A stretch of DNA of 18,432 nucleotides. Origin: Cyclobacteriaceae bacterium. GTDB taxonomy: Bacteria > Bacteroidota > Bacteroidia > Cytophagales > Cyclobacteriaceae. The notes below the pieces were generated by a model. That model saw only the letters and a program-made list of their open reading frames with translations. It was not told where the DNA came from and ran no database searches. The position numbers were made by a program, and so were the translations under genes. Of this stretch, positions 7,967 through 16,005 are shown one piece after another; the stretch's first letter is position 1; every line of letters begins with the position of its first letter. The stretch covers positions 1-18,432 of the forward strand of contig WGED01000690.1 of assembly GCA_015492915.1 (NCBI GenBank). The letters are read 5' to 3'.

Positions 7967-9433
7967 TTAACCTGGCCTTCCAGAAAGAGACGGGGGGTCG
8001 TTTACCTCCACCACATCAATTTGACGAATAAATTTGTCTTTTCCGGAAACTATCCCCATTACCATGCCAGCGATTAAAAAATAGAGTGAATTAAAATAGG
8101 TGAAGAAAATAAAATCCACCACTAACCCATTTAAAATAACAACCACACTGATGGCCCAAAAAAATACCATTAAATCACGGAACTTAAATTCTTTATTTTT
8201 TGAATACGAATATAAATCACGACTGAACTTGATGGTGCGATAATAAATATATATGTACAACCCAAGCCCTATTCCCCCCAGCATAACCATAATATGGAGA
8301 AATTCATTGTGTGGAACATCCAATCCCAGGCCCAGGCTTTCCGGTATACCAGAGAGTGTTACCAAATTATCACGGCTTGCTTCAAAATAGGAGTACCGAC
8401 CAAAACCGTTTCCAAGCAAGGGGTTATCAAGCACCGTATTTAACCCGGTGGCATACAGAGCCAGGCGACTGTAAATCGGCCCTACCTCCAAGGTGCGCTC
8501 CTTAATGAAAGAGGCATCGGGTATCATCAATACAATTACAACAGCAAAAAATAACAAAAACAAAGGCAGCTTAATCATCACATTCCGGTATCGTGGAATA
8601 AAAACGGCCACAAGAATACAGGCTAGAAACAGTGAACCCCATACCGCTCGGGTCATGGAAAACAAAACACCTGTAACCATGAGAAGCAAAGCGAAAAGCA
8701 GAATGGTTTTATATACTCCTCGGCGCTGTAGGGTATACAAGTAAAATGTCGATAAGAACAATATTGCCAACACCCCTCCGTATTGAACAGCATTCACAAA
8801 TGGCCCTGTGGCGCGTTTTTCGTGGATGCTGATAAAACCTTCGGGTACAAACGGATTGAAATCAGTGAAATACTGGAGAATGCCAATTGCAGCAAGATAA
8901 CTTCCAGCAAATGCCCCTGCCTTCAGCAAATCCAGCACGTCTTTTTCGTCACGAATCAGGTTTTTAGCCAGAAAAAAGAGAATAAAAGGCACCATATAGC
9001 TATCAAGGAGCAATTGTAGATCCTGCGTCAGATTATGCCTGAACAAAAGTGTTGCAAGCGCCAGCCCGGAAAACATGAGCATGGTTTTTTCTGTTTGGCT
9101 CACACCCCACAACTCTCTCATCCGGAAAACCGACTGCATAAGCACCACAAAAAAGGCGCCCGCAACCACACCCCGGGTAAATGTAATGTCGGGTATGCCG
9201 GCGCCTAATGATATTCGCAGATAAAAGTCGATTACTGGCGATAAAACCATCCAAAGGAGTAGCACAGCCAGGGGCGATACAAACAGGAAAGCAAAAAAAC
9301 CCGCTCCAAGCAGGATCATTAAAAGACCCAGCCAATTAAATGTAAGAACAAGCACCGTTATCAGCAACGCCACAATCAGTGGGGCAATCAATCCCACTTT
9401 TTCTCTCATTGCTGTCAGGTGGCTCGTCATCAC
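7967..9433 (-). CDS. wzy: Wzy-type polymerase / O-antigen ligase family membrane protein
   Basis: The 488-residue protein is very hydrophobic, with roughly 10-12 membrane spans. Its largest hydrophilic loop is near residues 310-390, as in the O-antigen ligase/Wzy fold. That loop contains NPLLGNGFGRYSYFEAS and then PHNEFLHIMVMLGGIGLGLY; the HNEFLH...GGIGL pattern is the family signature. Within a locus holding Wzx, a Wzz-type protein and a Wza-type exporter, the likely role is periplasmic polymerisation of repeat units; a ligase role cannot be excluded by sequence. The start is GTG with ATG as the second codon (9430), and either may be used. It begins 1 bp after the deacetylase stop. Confidence 0.85.
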   Translation of the reverse strand: MMTSHLTAMREKVGLIAPLIVALLITVLVLTFNWLGLLMILLGAGFFAFLFVSPLAVLLLWMVLSPVIDFYLRISLGAGIPDITFTRGVVAGAFFVVLMQSVFRMRELWGVSQTEKTMLMFSGLALATLLFRHNLTQDLQLLLDSYMVPFILFFLAKNLIRDEKDVLDLLKAGAFAGSYLAAIGILQYFTDFNPFVPEGFISIHEKRATGPFVNAVQYGGVLAILFLSTFYLYTLQRRGVYKTILLFALLLMVTGVLFSMTRAVWGSLFLACILVAVFIPRYRNVMIKLPLFLLFFAVVIVLMIPDASFIKERTLEVGPIYSRLALYATGLNTVLDNPLLGNGFGRYSYFEASRDNLVTLSGIPESLGLGLDVPHNEFLHIMVMLGGIGLGLYIYIYYRTIKFSRDLYSYSKNKEFKFRDLMVFFWAISVVVILNGLVVDFIFFTYFNSLYFLIAGMVMGIVSGKDKFIRQIDVVEVNDPPSLSGRPG

Positions 9434-9434
9434 A

Positions 9435-10604
9435 TTAACCGATTGTTAATTGCACGCGGGGCCTGGAAACCCCTTTTAGCGACTGGTATGCAGAAACCAA
9501 TTGTTTTCTGATTCCAATACCTGCCCGTGATTCCACAATAGAAACAAATTTAATAAAATGAACTGTGTCTTTAAACGCTCCTTGGTAGTCCTGGCGAAAT
9601 GAAACCCGCCCCCACAAACTGTTAAGGCCAGGCACTGGAAATTCTGTTACCGCCAGCGAACATTTATAACCGGTATTTTCCATCGCGATACTATGTGCTT
9701 CTTTGGTAAAACCGCCATTGGGCCAACATATTGCAACACACGGCTTGCCCAGTCTTTCCTCAATGACCTGTTTGCTAGCGGCAAGCTCCCAGGTAATACG
9801 TGTTACATAATCCTCTTTTGATTCAAATCCAGCATTTATTTCATGATCAACATAATATTGAGAAACTTTGTCTTCAAGTCGCATCCGCCAACCTGCTCTG
9901 AAAAAATTCTCCCGGCCATTCTCTTTTACGTACTCAACAAGATACTCAGCTAACTGGTCATCATTTTCATAACGCGGGGCACAAATTCCAGGGCCATATT
10001 CATAAACAGGGTAGCCATAACGATCATTAAAATTGTGAGGTTTCCCCAGCCAACCAGGTTTACCTTTTGTATCAAAAAGCCAGTTCAACCAATAATACGA
10101 GTCATTCGGATGATGAAAATCAATAATCCTGTCGCTTTTAAAATAATTATTATGTGTCATACCATGAGATTGAATATCCATGACCCCGGACTCTGACATC
10201 TCCCATAATTCGGCCCACGAAACATATCCCCACCACTCCAGTTCTTCAAGCTCTGCACGTTGTGCCCAAACATCATGCAAGCTGGGCCTTGACCGGTCTG
10301 AATCACAAATAAAATCTGGGCTTATAAAAATTGTCCCGCTAAAGCCATATTTCTTTAGCAACGGATAGGCAAACACCCAGTTATCCAGAAAACCATCATC
10401 GAAAGTAAGCGCCACACGTTTGGGGGGAAGTGGTCTGTTATGTGATACACAATTGACCAAATCTGAAATAGTGACTGTTTGAAACCCGTTTTTTTTCAGA
10501 TATTTTAATTGCCGCTCAAATGAGGCCAGCGAAAGTGACAAATGCTTCCATTGACTGGTATTGTTATCGGCAATGCTATGATAATAAATGATCGGCACAG
10601 TCAT
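9435..10604 (-). CDS. NodB-type polysaccharide deacetylase
   Basis: The protein is 389 residues from the ATG at 10604. This start has GGAG 8 nt upstream and is preferred to the TTG at 10631, which would add nine residues. Motif 1 is TFDDG (67-71; D69 catalytic base, D70 metal). Motif 2 is SHGMTH, with H147 and H151 as metal ligands. Motif 3 is the altered WPNGG (294-298), where PYG-like sequences are common. About 140 residues separate motifs 2 and 3, longer than in minimal NodB domains; the insert contains YPVYEYGPGICAPRY. There is no signal peptide or membrane segment, so it probably acts in the cytoplasm, perhaps on an N-acetylated sugar of the lipid-linked unit. The metal-binding triad is complete, so activity is likely. 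Confidence 0.9.
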   Translation of the reverse strand: MTVPIIYYHSIADNNTSQWKHLSLSLASFERQLKYLKKNGFQTVTISDLVNCVSHNRPLPPKRVALTFDDGFLDNWVFAYPLLKKYGFSGTIFISPDFICDSDRSRPSLHDVWAQRAELEELEWWGYVSWAELWEMSESGVMDIQSHGMTHNNYFKSDRIIDFHHPNDSYYWLNWLFDTKGKPGWLGKPHNFNDRYGYPVYEYGPGICAPRYENDDQLAEYLVEYVKENGRENFFRAGWRMRLEDKVSQYYVDHEINAGFESKEDYVTRITWELAASKQVIEERLGKPCVAICWPNGGFTKEAHSIAMENTGYKCSLAVTEFPVPGLNSLWGRVSFRQDYQGAFKDTVHFIKFVSIVESRAGIGIRKQLVSAYQSLKGVSRPRVQLTIG

Positions 10605-10641
10605 GAAGAAGGCTCCAGCATTCCAATACAATGGGGTGACT

Positions 10642-11658
10642 TTAACCGTATTCAGACAGGTTTTTTAAATATGACGGATCAATGACCCGGTCAATGAAAC
10701 CTCTGATATGCCCGGCTATAAGCCCCAGATCCCTCACAAACAACGCTTTCAGTATCTGTACCATATCTGACAATTTGGGCGTTTTATTAAAAAAATGCAC
10801 ATACTGCCGAATCCCTCGCCGATAACTGTACAGCCCGATCCATATAAACAATGGCAACACAACAACTGGATAAAATGGAAGCATTAATATCATCACAAAT
10901 GCTATGACATACTTATAAAAAATATGAAAAAATCCCCCTGATGTCTGCTTTGTGCGCCCATTGCCACGCCCATACGTAAAAGCCTGATTGTATAAAGCAG
11001 AGATACTCTCTCTTATATGATGATAAACAACAGGCTTTGCAGAATAAATCACCTTATATCCATCATGTTCCAGCTTTTTCCCAAACAGTTTGTCCTCACC
11101 AGTACGAAGCCATTCAGGAAAGCCGCCCACCTTGTTAAACGTTTCAAGCTTTATTAGCGTGGACGAACCTGTATATGGAACCCCATGCCCTTCCAGATTG
11201 CCATCGAGCTCCATATCATCGTTATTGAAATAGTCACTCAGATAGGCGAAATTAATTGCAACAACACACTCTTCAAAAGCGTTACGAGGCTGTGGCAAAA
11301 ACCGCCCATAGACGACATCAATACCGGAGAGCCGCTGTAGAGGAGAAAGCAGGTTCTCCAGCCAGAACCTGTCAGCAATATTCCCGGCATCCATACATGC
11401 AATATACTCACAAGAAGATGCTTTGGCGGCAGCATTTCGCCCCGCGCCGGGGGTCATGTTCGGGTTGCCAACCAGCTTAACCGGAATCGTTTTTTTACTG
11501 TAAGACTTCACAATAGCCACTGTATTGTCCGTTGACCCCGCATCCGCGACAACAATTTCATCCGGTACACAAGATTGCATCAATATCGAATCAAGCGTCT
11601 TGGCAATAGACAGCCCTTCATTCAATGTTGGGATAACGACGGATACACTAATGGCCAT
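10642..11658 (-). CDS. GT2-family glycosyltransferase with C-terminal membrane segment
   Basis: The 338-residue protein begins VSVVIPTLNEG and has the GT-A features DEIVVADAGSTDNT (33-46) and CMDAGN with D90, where GT2 enzymes usually have DXD. TGED (187-190) gives the likely catalytic aspartate D189. A hydrophobic stretch at about 250-278 forms one or two membrane segments, so the enzyme is probably anchored to the inner membrane. It would be an inverting transferase acting on the lipid-linked repeat unit; the sugar cannot be told. It lies 27 bp after the co-polymerase gene and 37 bp before the deacetylase start, in the same direction. Confidence 0.92.
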   Translation of the reverse strand: MAISVSVVIPTLNEGLSIAKTLDSILMQSCVPDEIVVADAGSTDNTVAIVKSYSKKTIPVKLVGNPNMTPGAGRNAAAKASSCEYIACMDAGNIADRFWLENLLSPLQRLSGIDVVYGRFLPQPRNAFEECVVAINFAYLSDYFNNDDMELDGNLEGHGVPYTGSSTLIKLETFNKVGGFPEWLRTGEDKLFGKKLEHDGYKVIYSAKPVVYHHIRESISALYNQAFTYGRGNGRTKQTSGGFFHIFYKYVIAFVMILMLPFYPVVVLPLFIWIGLYSYRRGIRQYVHFFNKTPKLSDMVQILKALFVRDLGLIAGHIRGFIDRVIDPSYLKNLSEYG

Positions 11659-11685
11659 GATTACTTATGCTCTACTCAATTGACT

Positions 11686-13122
11686 TCAGCGAGCAGCATT
11701 CGCCAGGGATGTTGTGTCAACGTCAGGAATCACGGCCACAACCTTCAGTCCGGAAAAATATTCAACATCCTCAGGCGTATCCAAAACATGACTAAAGTAT
11801 TCAAGTAACAGGGCTGTACCATATGCGGCAAAAACACTAAAAATAAACCCGACCACAATAAAAATAAAACGGGGGAAAATCGGCGCCTCAGGCTCGGCCG
11901 CATAAGACAAAATCATCACGTTCAGGCCTTCACTGTCGCTCACATCGGAAAGGCGCGCCTGCTCTTCCAGTCCCTTGTAATTCAGATACGACTTTTCTGC
12001 TACCTGGATAGCCGTCGCAATCTCACTAAGCACTGATTCCTGATCATTGAGGGTACTTTTCTTTCTGTCCAATAAATCTATCTTTCGCTCAAAATCATTC
12101 ACCTTCAATTTAAGGCCGCTCTTAATCGACTCCAGGGATTTAAGCATATCCGCCTTAAGTGCAACAATCTCTGCTTCAACATCACTGATCTTGGAACTTC
12201 CAGGCTTGTACATTTGCACCAGTTTGTTTTTGGATAACTGGAGATCCAGTAATTGACTTCCCATTTGGTCTATCGCCAGATAGCGCATTACATTACTATC
12301 GAAAGGCGTGTAATTTCCGCTTCTCTTCATATCATTGATGCGCAGCTCTATTGAGGCGTATTCTCCACTTTTTTCAAGAAACTCCTTCTTAAGCACAGAC
12401 AATTCTGCGGCGACACTTTGACGCTCAAGCTCCAGCCTGTTGACAGACCATTCTGATCTTAATGCATGATCTCGCTCATTTAATGCGTCTAATTCTTCTT
12501 TAAACAGAGCGACTTGCGCCGTATAAAAGCTATGCAAGCCTCTTGATTTTTGAAGTTCCCGACGTATTTCGATGTACGCATCAGCAACAGTATTCACAAC
12601 ATTTGTAATTTTCTCAGGGTCTGTCCCAAGATAGGAAATATTGATCACATTGCTCTTGGGAACCGGTTTGACCTTTATTTTTCTCTGTACAGAATTAATA
12701 GCGGCCGCGCGAAGTGAAACCTCGTTGACCAGACCGGTCATAGAGATAACGCCATCAAAAAAATCACCAATACCGTCAAAGACAGTTTCATCATCATGAG
12801 GCTTATCCAGCCCCAGCTGATCAACGACTTTTTCTGCAACAGGTCTCGACAATATCACCTCCACTTCGGTATTCAGTATTTCTTCTCTCTCCAAATAACG
12901 AAGCCCATACTGAGAAATCCCCGGGATGGTATTCACCTTGCTTCTGTCGACATAAATCTTGGCTTCAGCCTTATGAGGCAACGGTAAAATATATGCGCCA
13001 AGCAGTACAAGAACTGTTGTGGATGCAATAATTGATATAAATATTTTCTTCTGCTTAAAAACTACTTTTATTATGTCGCGGACAGAAATACCTGTCCGGG
13101 GCGCTGATTCATTTGTATTCAT
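11686..13122 (-). CDS. Wzz/Wzc-type chain-length determinant (polysaccharide co-polymerase) without fused kinase
   Basis: The 478-residue protein has two membrane segments, at about 27-47 and 419-440, framing a large periplasmic region. The Wzz-type N-terminal domain shows YLEREEILNTEVEVILSRPV (76-95). A long charged coiled coil follows at about 195-390. The second membrane segment is preceded by the proline-rich PEAPIFPRF (411-419), standard for this family. Unlike E. coli Wzc it ends soon after this segment (about 38 residues) and has no kinase domain or tyrosine cluster. The kinase-like domain is instead encoded by the gene just upstream, as in split CpsC/CpsD or CapA/CapB systems. It would set polymer length and link the polymerase to the exporter. 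No Shine-Dalgarno sequence is seen before the ATG; a small hairpin lies there. Confidence 0.92.
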   Translation of the reverse strand: MNTNESAPRTGISVRDIIKVVFKQKKIFISIIASTTVLVLLGAYILPLPHKAEAKIYVDRSKVNTIPGISQYGLRYLEREEILNTEVEVILSRPVAEKVVDQLGLDKPHDDETVFDGIGDFFDGVISMTGLVNEVSLRAAAINSVQRKIKVKPVPKSNVINISYLGTDPEKITNVVNTVADAYIEIRRELQKSRGLHSFYTAQVALFKEELDALNERDHALRSEWSVNRLELERQSVAAELSVLKKEFLEKSGEYASIELRINDMKRSGNYTPFDSNVMRYLAIDQMGSQLLDLQLSKNKLVQMYKPGSSKISDVEAEIVALKADMLKSLESIKSGLKLKVNDFERKIDLLDRKKSTLNDQESVLSEIATAIQVAEKSYLNYKGLEEQARLSDVSDSEGLNVMILSYAAEPEAPIFPRFIFIVVGFIFSVFAAYGTALLLEYFSHVLDTPEDVEYFSGLKVVAVIPDVDTTSLANAAR

Positions 13123-13126
13123 GACT

Positions 13127-13140
13127 ATTGGGCTGCCAAT
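13127..13140. promoter_or_regulatory. Small hairpin just upstream of the co-polymerase start codon
   Basis: ATTGG and CCAAT arms with a 4-nt loop lie 4 nt before the ATG at 13122 (minus strand), where a ribosome binding site would be expected. On the plus strand the same stem is followed by seven T residues and would look like a weak terminator for antisense transcripts. Confidence 0.25.
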
Positions 13141-13156
13141 TTTTTTGTATTAACAA

Positions 13157-13765
13157 TCAGATTAATTTGTATAACTTTTCCGGAATAAAAAATTTCCTGC
13201 GATTCAACACTATTCCTATATTTTTTTGTCCGACCTGCTCAATCAACTGTCTGGTTTTTCTCAAAACCTGCCATTTAACGGCATGGGCCTTCAAAACAAG
13301 CAACATATAATCAACATCAGGAACAATTCTGAGCATCTCCGGCTCATTGGATAGTGGCGGAGCGTCTATCAGTACATGGTTAAATTCTTGCAATATCTCG
13401 GAAAGATTTTTCTGTAAAATACTCCAACGACTCAGTGTCCCGCTATCAAGGCATTTGACTGCATACACATTCTGCAAAACCGGATTTTCAATGATTTCAG
13501 AAATGGCCGTGTGCTCTGTCAGCTGAAGAAAACCGTTACCGGCATCAGACTCACAACAAGTAACAACCAGCACTTTACAATCCGGGTTGGCCGCCAGTGA
13601 AACAGCCAGGTTTTCAACAAGGCTCGAAACACCGTGTCTTTTTTGAATGGCGCTGGCCAAAACAAGCTTGTGGGGCTTGCCATCTGCACCCAGATTAAGC
13701 TGTTCACTCAAACCTCTTACTTGCAACAAATAAGAGTAGTCTTTAATAATTCTCGAAAATTTCAT
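13157..13765 (-). CDS. BY-kinase (CpsD/CapB-like) family protein with degenerate Walker motifs, probable pseudokinase
   Basis: The 202-residue protein matches the P-loop fold of bacterial tyrosine autokinases. LVLASA and ENLAVSLA flank the P-loop, HVLIDAPPLS (130-139) is a good Walker B, and GIVLNRR (184-190) is the usual late motif. The Walker A position, however, reads RHGVSS (43-48): V46 stands where GKST has its lysine. The Walker A' stretch reads VLVVTCCESD (65-74) in place of a VLLIDADLR-like sequence, so its aspartate is also lost. No tyrosine-rich C-terminal tail is present. ATP hydrolysis and autophosphorylation are therefore unlikely, and a structural role beside the co-polymerase is inferred. 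The nucleotide sequence reads through this region without a frameshift. It lies between the exporter gene (17 bp) and the co-polymerase gene (34 bp). Confidence 0.85.
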   Translation of the reverse strand: MKFSRIIKDYSYLLQVRGLSEQLNLGADGKPHKLVLASAIQKRHGVSSLVENLAVSLAANPDCKVLVVTCCESDAGNGFLQLTEHTAISEIIENPVLQNVYAVKCLDSGTLSRWSILQKNLSEILQEFNHVLIDAPPLSNEPEMLRIVPDVDYMLLVLKAHAVKWQVLRKTRQLIEQVGQKNIGIVLNRRKFFIPEKLYKLI

Positions 13766-13782
13766 ATCGAATCCATCCAGGA

Positions 13783-14805
13783 TTAGTTTGCGCTACCAAG
13801 CGTCCAAAAAGCGCCAATACTAAAGGTAAAAGGCAGCATTTTTCTCACGTACTGGTCGATAAACAAGTTAATATCAGCGATGCCTGTGCGGGGAACAAAC
13901 ACTATATCGCCGGCCATAACGTAATTATTATTGCGCTGATTACTTTCCCACGAATCTATAGTATCCGCATTGAGGAAAATTGTTTCCGTCTCCCCGTTAC
14001 TGCCTGTGCGTAGAATAGCTATCTGTTCAAGGTCTGCGGTAGTCTCTCCGCCACCAGCCAATGCCAATGCGTGATGGAGCACAATGGGGCTGGTTATGGA
14101 GTAAACGCCAGGACTTCGCACCTCTCCAAGCACCGCCACATACAGCTGAGCACTTTTATCCAAGCTTAAGGTTACCGCGATATTGTTAAAGACTTCTTTG
14201 TATTTTCTGGTGACCAGCCGCTGGGCTTCTGCAATAGTTAACCCCCCCAGGGCAACACTACCGATAACCGGCAACACAGCAACACCATCTGTTCGGACTT
14301 TTATCTGCTTTGACGTACCACTGTTGTCTCCGCTGGTCAGCGATCCCAAAAACTCATTAGTTCGATTTTGTGCCTGAACTATCAGTACATCAACTTCCGG
14401 GGCGCTCAATTCCTGACGGTGCAGGTCAGTCACAATAGCGTCTAACTCTGAAATTGTAAGGCCTTTTGCCTGGATCACGCCATGCTTGGGAATAGAGATA
14501 GTGCCATCAGGAAGAACAGTGGCTTCACGGGAATAATCTTTGTGGTTATACACATTGATGAAGATTTTATCTTCGAGGTCCAGCTTATACTTTGCGGTGT
14601 TTGCATAATCCTTGTAATAGTAGGCTTCTAAACTGTCCCCCGGCCCTATGCGGTACATCAGGTCTTCCATGCCAGGAGGGGAAGCTGTTTCCTTGGCGGC
14701 AACATCTGCATTCGTCTTCAGGTGTTTGGTTGTGCTACAGCCCGTAACGAAAATAGCACTAATGACTAGAAACAGGACCAACCACTTATCCGTTGTATAT
14801 TCCAT
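13783..14805 (-). CDS. wza: Wza-type outer-membrane polysaccharide export lipoprotein
   Basis: The 340-residue protein starts with a lipoprotein signal: hydrophobic stretch about 8-20, lipobox VTGC with C23, then S24, which fits outer-membrane sorting. The export domain starts YRIGPGDSLE (51-60), and PDGTISIP follows at 99-106. A second, similar unit is seen at 168-198. An SLBB-like domain lies at about 220-300 (LYVAVLGEVRSPGVYSI). The tail ends in a short amphipathic or hydrophobic stretch (about 311-337) that may span the outer membrane. It would form the channel through which the polymer leaves, docking on the Wzz-type protein. A 57-bp gap separates it from the preceding GT4 gene. The name is used for the family; orthology to E. 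coli Wza is not claimed. Confidence 0.9.
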   Translation of the reverse strand: MEYTTDKWLVLFLVISAIFVTGCSTTKHLKTNADVAAKETASPPGMEDLMYRIGPGDSLEAYYYKDYANTAKYKLDLEDKIFINVYNHKDYSREATVLPDGTISIPKHGVIQAKGLTISELDAIVTDLHRQELSAPEVDVLIVQAQNRTNEFLGSLTSGDNSGTSKQIKVRTDGVAVLPVIGSVALGGLTIAEAQRLVTRKYKEVFNNIAVTLSLDKSAQLYVAVLGEVRSPGVYSITSPIVLHHALALAGGGETTADLEQIAILRTGSNGETETIFLNADTIDSWESNQRNNNYVMAGDIVFVPRTGIADINLFIDQYVRKMLPFTFSIGAFWTLGSAN

Positions 14806-14830
14806 ACGATGTCCATATCTATTAAAATTT

Positions 14831-14858
14831 GTTGAATTCTAATATTCTAATTTTCAAC
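14831..14858. promoter_or_regulatory. Inverted repeat upstream of the exporter gene
   Basis: GTTGAA (14831-14836) and TTCAAC (14853-14858) form 6-bp arms around an AT-rich centre that also holds a CTAAT direct repeat with an 8-bp step. It is 25 nt upstream of the exporter ATG, in the only intercistronic gap above 40 bp between 18253 and 6843. It could be an operator; it lacks the GC-rich stem of a terminator. Confidence 0.25.
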
Positions 14859-14862
14859 CATG

Positions 14863-16002
14863 TCAGGCACAGTACTTTGAAATCAGTCGCTCGTGATTCT
14901 CAACCATTTTCTCAATAGTCCAGTCATCCACTTTTCTCTTCGCGTTTAGCGCTAACTGCTCGGCTTTGACAGGATCACCCAATAAGTTGCATATACTACC
15001 ACTAAGTTCACCAACATTTCCTACATTAACTAAAATACCAGTCACCCCATTTTCCAGTATTTCCTCTGGCCCGGAGGTACAAGCCGTTGAAATTATTGGC
15101 ACCCCACAGGCCATAACTTCCAATAGTACCACGGGAAAACCTTCAAAATTCGATGACATAACATACAGAGATGAACGCTTAATGTATGCATATGGATTGG
15201 ATACAAACCCGGGCATATTCACATAACCGGAAACACCCAGTTCCACGGCAATGGATTCAAGACGGGATCTTTCAGCGCCTTCTCCTAAAATCAATAACTT
15301 AACCATGTGCTTCTTGCGCACTTCAGCAAAAGCACGGATTAAAACATCAAATCCTTTTTGTTTGCTTAAGCGTCCCACAGCAACAATAACCACGGCCTCA
15401 CCATCAAAATAATTTTGTTCAGGCCGTTCACCGCTACGCCGGGCAATATGCGCTTTATCAATGCCGTTATAAATCACCGAGACTTTATGCTTTGGAATAT
15501 TAAAGCCAGACGCCAAATCATGGCTTGCCGCCCTGGAAACAGAAATAACCTCGTTTGCCCGCGAAAAAAGCCGCCGTGTAATGAAACGCTTTATTTCTGA
15601 GTATTTTTGTATAGTTAGTGACGCACTGAGAAAATTATGCACCGATATGATAATGGGAACACTGTGCAAACGGACACAAGATGACAGCACACTTATCAAA
15701 TTTGCGTACCATAGAAAGCTCAACACCACGCTGGGTCGCTCCTGCCTGATGAGGCGGGCCAGACGAAAAGGCAGGCGCAACACATCCAGTTTGGTTTTTT
15801 TCTCCAGGCAATGCACCTGAATATCTGCCGGTATTTCCTCAAGATAAGCGCCTTTTTTCTCGAAAAGCACCAAAACAGGCTGATATTTACTGGGATCAAG
15901 CCCCGCTAAAAGCAACAACATCACCCGCTCTGCGCCCCCTCCATTCATAGACGGGAGCACACAAAGAATCTTGTTTCTATTTGCAACAGCAGCATCAGAC
16001 AT
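14863..16002 (-). CDS. GT4-family glycosyltransferase
   Basis: The 379-residue protein has the GT-B fold pattern. The N-terminal acceptor loop is PSMNGGGAERVM (17-28), the form common in GT4 enzymes of capsule and exopolysaccharide loci. The donor domain holds VGRLSKQKGFD (209-219; R211, K216) and FEGFPVVLLEVMACG with the EX7E pair E287 and E295. It would extend the lipid-linked repeat unit in the cytoplasm; sugar and linkage are unknown. It starts 3 bp after the acyltransferase stop, which suggests coupled translation. It is similar in layout to the GT4 gene at 17078-18253 and less so to that at 6843-7964. Confidence 0.93.
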   Translation of the reverse strand: MSDAAVANRNKILCVLPSMNGGGAERVMLLLLAGLDPSKYQPVLVLFEKKGAYLEEIPADIQVHCLEKKTKLDVLRLPFRLARLIRQERPSVVLSFLWYANLISVLSSCVRLHSVPIIISVHNFLSASLTIQKYSEIKRFITRRLFSRANEVISVSRAASHDLASGFNIPKHKVSVIYNGIDKAHIARRSGERPEQNYFDGEAVVIVAVGRLSKQKGFDVLIRAFAEVRKKHMVKLLILGEGAERSRLESIAVELGVSGYVNMPGFVSNPYAYIKRSSLYVMSSNFEGFPVVLLEVMACGVPIISTACTSGPEEILENGVTGILVNVGNVGELSGSICNLLGDPVKAEQLALNAKRKVDDWTIEKMVENHERLISKYCA

Positions 16003-16005
16003 TGA

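Noticed and set aside
8493..8744. Plus-strand ORF opposite the polymerase gene, with similar ones opposite most minus-strand genes
   Set aside because: These are antisense shadows of well-supported genes, with low-complexity or arginine-rich products and no family resemblance.
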